Of a stretch of DNA of 7,396 bases, positions 5,620 through 7,396 are shown in pieces. The position numbers and the translations under genes were made by a program. Source of the DNA: Campylobacteraceae bacterium (GTDB lineage: Bacteria > Campylobacterota > Campylobacteria > Campylobacterales > Sulfurovaceae); contig JALWMN010000041.1 of NCBI GenBank assembly GCA_027083895.1, forward strand, positions 1-7,396, given 5' to 3'. The notes under the pieces were generated by a model, which saw nothing but the letters and a program-made list of their open reading frames with translations, ran no database searches and was not told the DNA's origin. Every line of letters begins with the position of its first letter. Positions within the stretch are counted from its first letter, which is position 1.

Positions 5620-6687
5620 ATGACACTAGAAGAGATTCGTAAAGAGTTAGATAAGATAGATGATCAGCTTTTAGAGATTTACAATAAACGTTTTGAGCTT
5701 GTTTTAAAGGTTGGAGAGATCAAGAGTAAATCAAATGCTCCAATCTATCGACCTGAGAGAGAGAAGCAGATAATAGAGAGACTCCAAAAGAAGAATCGCG
5801 AAATGAATGGTGTCTTAACAGATGAAGCAATAGAGGCACTCTTTATGGATCTCTTTTCAATTGCTAGAAATTTTGAATTGCCTGAGCGGGTGGCATACCT
5901 TGGGCCAGAGGCAAGCTTTACTCACCAAGCAGCAGAGATGAAGTTTGGCTCTTTGGGGAACTATCTACCAATCAATACAATTAAAGGTGTCTTTAGAGAG
6001 GTTGCAAGTGGGAAGGCAAAATTTGGTGTTGTGCCAATTGAGAATAGCTTCAATGGAATTGTGAGTGATACAATTAACTGCTTGAGTGACTATGACCTTA
6101 AGATTGTTGCGGAAGTAGTTTTAAGTGTACACCATGTTTTTGCTTCGACACAAGAGGATCTAAAGAAGATTAAGCGAATCTACTCAAAAGATATCGCTTT
6201 TGGGCAGTGCAGCAACTTTTTAGAGGATTTTGGTTTAGATAATGTCGAGCAGATTCCAGTAGAGTCAACTGCAAAAGCTGCACAGTTAGCAAAAAAAGAT
6301 AGTGAGGCTGCTGCAATATGTGCAGAGGTGGCTGCTAAAATGTATGATCTTCCAATCCTTTTTAAAAATATTGAAGATAATGAAAAGAATAGAACACGTT
6401 TCTTTATTATTAGCGATTTTGAAAATGATACTAGTGGACACGATAAGACAACAATTTTAGCAAAATTGCCAAATAGAGCTGGAGCATTGGTAGATTTTCT
6501 ACTCGATTTTAAAGAGAAAAATATCGATTTAACAAAAATTAAATCGCATATAGTTGGTGGTGTATCGATATTCTTTTTAGAGTTTAATGGGCATAAGAGT
6601 GATAAAGCAGTAGAAGAGATTTTTGCAAAACATAAAGAGTCTATTAAATTTTTAGGATCTTATGTAAAAGAGGCAACAGATGTTTAA
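5620..6687 (+). CDS. pheA: Bifunctional chorismate mutase / prephenate dehydratase (P-protein)
   Basis: The protein converts chorismate to prephenate and then to phenylpyruvate, committing flux to phenylalanine. The 355 residues hold three domains. An AroQ-type chorismate mutase (about 1-88) has R7, R24, K35 and R47-E48 at positions expected for chorismate binding. Prephenate dehydratase (about 90-268) shows VAYLGPEASFTHQAA (91-105), VVPIENSFNGIV (137-148), VESTAKAA (214-221) and the catalytic TRF at 259-261. A C-terminal ACT domain (about 276-350) has NRAGAL (285-290). The Phe-binding ESRP motif of the ACT domain is replaced by K308-S-H-I311, so feedback control by phenylalanine may be altered. 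A strong Shine-Dalgarno, AAGGAG at 5607-5612 inside lysA with a 7-base spacer, supports the start. lysA ends 2 bases upstream and the hisC start overlaps the last 8 bases, so the three genes form one operon. Confidence 0.95.
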   Translation: MTLEEIRKELDKIDDQLLEIYNKRFELVLKVGEIKSKSNAPIYRPEREKQIIERLQKKNREMNGVLTDEAIEALFMDLFSIARNFELPERVAYLGPEASFTHQAAEMKFGSLGNYLPINTIKGVFREVASGKAKFGVVPIENSFNGIVSDTINCLSDYDLKIVAEVVLSVHHVFASTQEDLKKIKRIYSKDIAFGQCSNFLEDFGLDNVEQIPVESTAKAAQLAKKDSEAAAICAEVAAKMYDLPILFKNIEDNEKNRTRFFIISDFENDTSGHDKTTILAKLPNRAGALVDFLLDFKEKNIDLTKIKSHIVGGVSIFFLEFNGHKSDKAVEEIFAKHKESIKFLGSYVKEATDV

Positions 6688-7396
6688 TAGTTATTTAGAA
6701 GAGATTAAAACTTATGAGGCTGGGAAGCCTATAGAGTTAGTAGTAAGAGAGTTTGGCATTGAGGCTAAAGATGTTGTTAAGCTGGCATCAAACGAAAATC
6801 CTTATGGGTGTTCACCGCGAGTAATAGAGGCAATCCAAAAGGGTGCAAGCAGAGCTTCGCTCTATCCAGATGATAGTATGTATGAGCTCAAAGCAGCTCT
6901 TAGTGATCGCTTTGGAGTTGGTAGCGAAAATATTATTATTGGAGCAGGAAGTGACCAAGTTTTAGAGTTTATCTCGCATGTGAAGTTGCACCAAAATGCA
7001 AAGATTCTTCGAAGTGCGGTGAGTTTTGCGATGTATGATATCTACGCAAAGCAGTTTGGTGCAAAAATAGTTACAACCCCTAGCTATGAGCATAAGGTGG
7101 ATGAGTTTCAAAAGAAGATAGAGAGTGAAAATCCAGATATTATATATATCTGTACGCCAAATAACCCAACGGGTGATGCAACAAAGAGAGAGGATATATT
7201 TGCCATTATAGATGCAGCACCAAAAGAGAGCTTAGTCGTTATTGATGGTGCCTATATGGAGTATGTAGGGAGTGATCACTTTAGAGTTACTCCAAAGGAG
7301 ATTTTAGAGTTTAAGAATGTAGTCTATTTAGGAACTTTTTCAAAAGCCTTTGGGCTTGGTGGAATGCGAATAGGCTATGGTATTGCTCATAAAGAT
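6680..7396 (+). CDS. hisC: Histidinol-phosphate aminotransferase (5' part)
   Basis: The reading frame runs from ATG at 6680 to the window edge without a stop, giving 239 residues of a family usually about 350-370 long. HisC is a fold-type I PLP aminotransferase that makes L-histidinol phosphate from imidazole acetol phosphate and glutamate. Visible motifs are LASNENPYG (35-43), LYPDDS (61-66), IGAGSDQVLEF (87-97), TPNNPTG (159-165), VVIDGAYMEY (186-195) and TFSKAFGLGGMRIGYG (219-234), with the PLP lysine at K222. The usual DEAY reads DGAY here. AAGAGG ending at 6673, 6 bases before the ATG, supports the start, which lies inside the end of pheA. Placement after pheA, together with known broad specificity of some HisC enzymes toward aromatic keto acids, suggests it may also transaminate phenylpyruvate; this is inference. 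A dedicated aromatic aminotransferase of the same family is the alternative. Confidence 0.9.
   Translation, partial: MFNSYLEEIKTYEAGKPIELVVREFGIEAKDVVKLASNENPYGCSPRVIEAIQKGASRASLYPDDSMYELKAALSDRFGVGSENIIIGAGSDQVLEFISHVKLHQNAKILRSAVSFAMYDIYAKQFGAKIVTTPSYEHKVDEFQKKIESENPDIIYICTPNNPTGDATKREDIFAIIDAAPKESLVVIDGAYMEYVGSDHFRVTPKEILEFKNVVYLGTFSKAFGLGGMRIGYGIAHKD

Noticed and set aside
1..7396. Mobile element, CRISPR array, defence cluster, tRNA or rRNA
   Set aside because: No terminal repeats with transposase, spaced identical repeats, cloverleaf-like segments or rRNA-like sequence were seen; nearly all bases are covered by recognised housekeeping genes on one strand.

Overview
The window is a same-strand, tightly packed block of housekeeping genes from an AT-rich bacterium, most likely a member of the Campylobacterota (epsilonproteobacteria). 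The basis is the protein style (transaldolase starting MVDDRIGFSLWVDFIERE, L25 starting MLEGIIRES), the codon use, and a gene order (rplY, pth, membrane permease, lysA, pheA, hisC) that I recall from Campylobacter jejuni. No database search was possible. I cannot assign a genus.

Region 1 (1-1962) holds the 3' end of clpA, then aat and tal, all overlapping: clpA/aat share one base and aat/tal share eight. ClpA unfolds N-degron substrates for ClpP, and Aat creates such N-degrons by adding Leu or Phe to N-terminal Arg or Lys, so the first two genes act in one proteolytic pathway. tal (non-oxidative pentose phosphate pathway) appears to be carried along in the same transcript.

Region 2 (1963-4197) starts with a 60-base gap carrying a TATAAT box and a good Shine-Dalgarno. 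It continues with rplY (L25/Ctc), pth (peptidyl-tRNA hydrolase) and an LptF/LptG-type permease. rplY and pth are 4 bases apart, and pth and the permease overlap as ATGA. The start of pth contains a striking GC-rich hairpin-forming patch that does not match the rest of the window.

Region 3 (4198-4396) is the only sizeable intergenic region, 199 bases. It holds a long inverted repeat, candidate promoter elements, a pair of related TTAGCAA/TTTGCAAAT repeat units, and a 22-codon ORF whose stop overlaps the lysA start.

Region 4 (4397-7396) is an amino acid biosynthesis operon: lysA (last step of lysine synthesis), pheA (fused chorismate mutase, prephenate dehydratase and ACT domain) and the 5' part of hisC, with a 2-base gap and then an 8-base overlap. 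HisC-type aminotransferases can sometimes transaminate phenylpyruvate, so pheA and hisC may be functionally linked.

I saw no mobile element, CRISPR array, tRNA, rRNA, phage gene or defence system. The least ordinary features are the pth 5' hairpin patch, the lysA leader, the altered ESRP motif in the PheA ACT domain, and a cysteine cluster near the LysA C-terminus.
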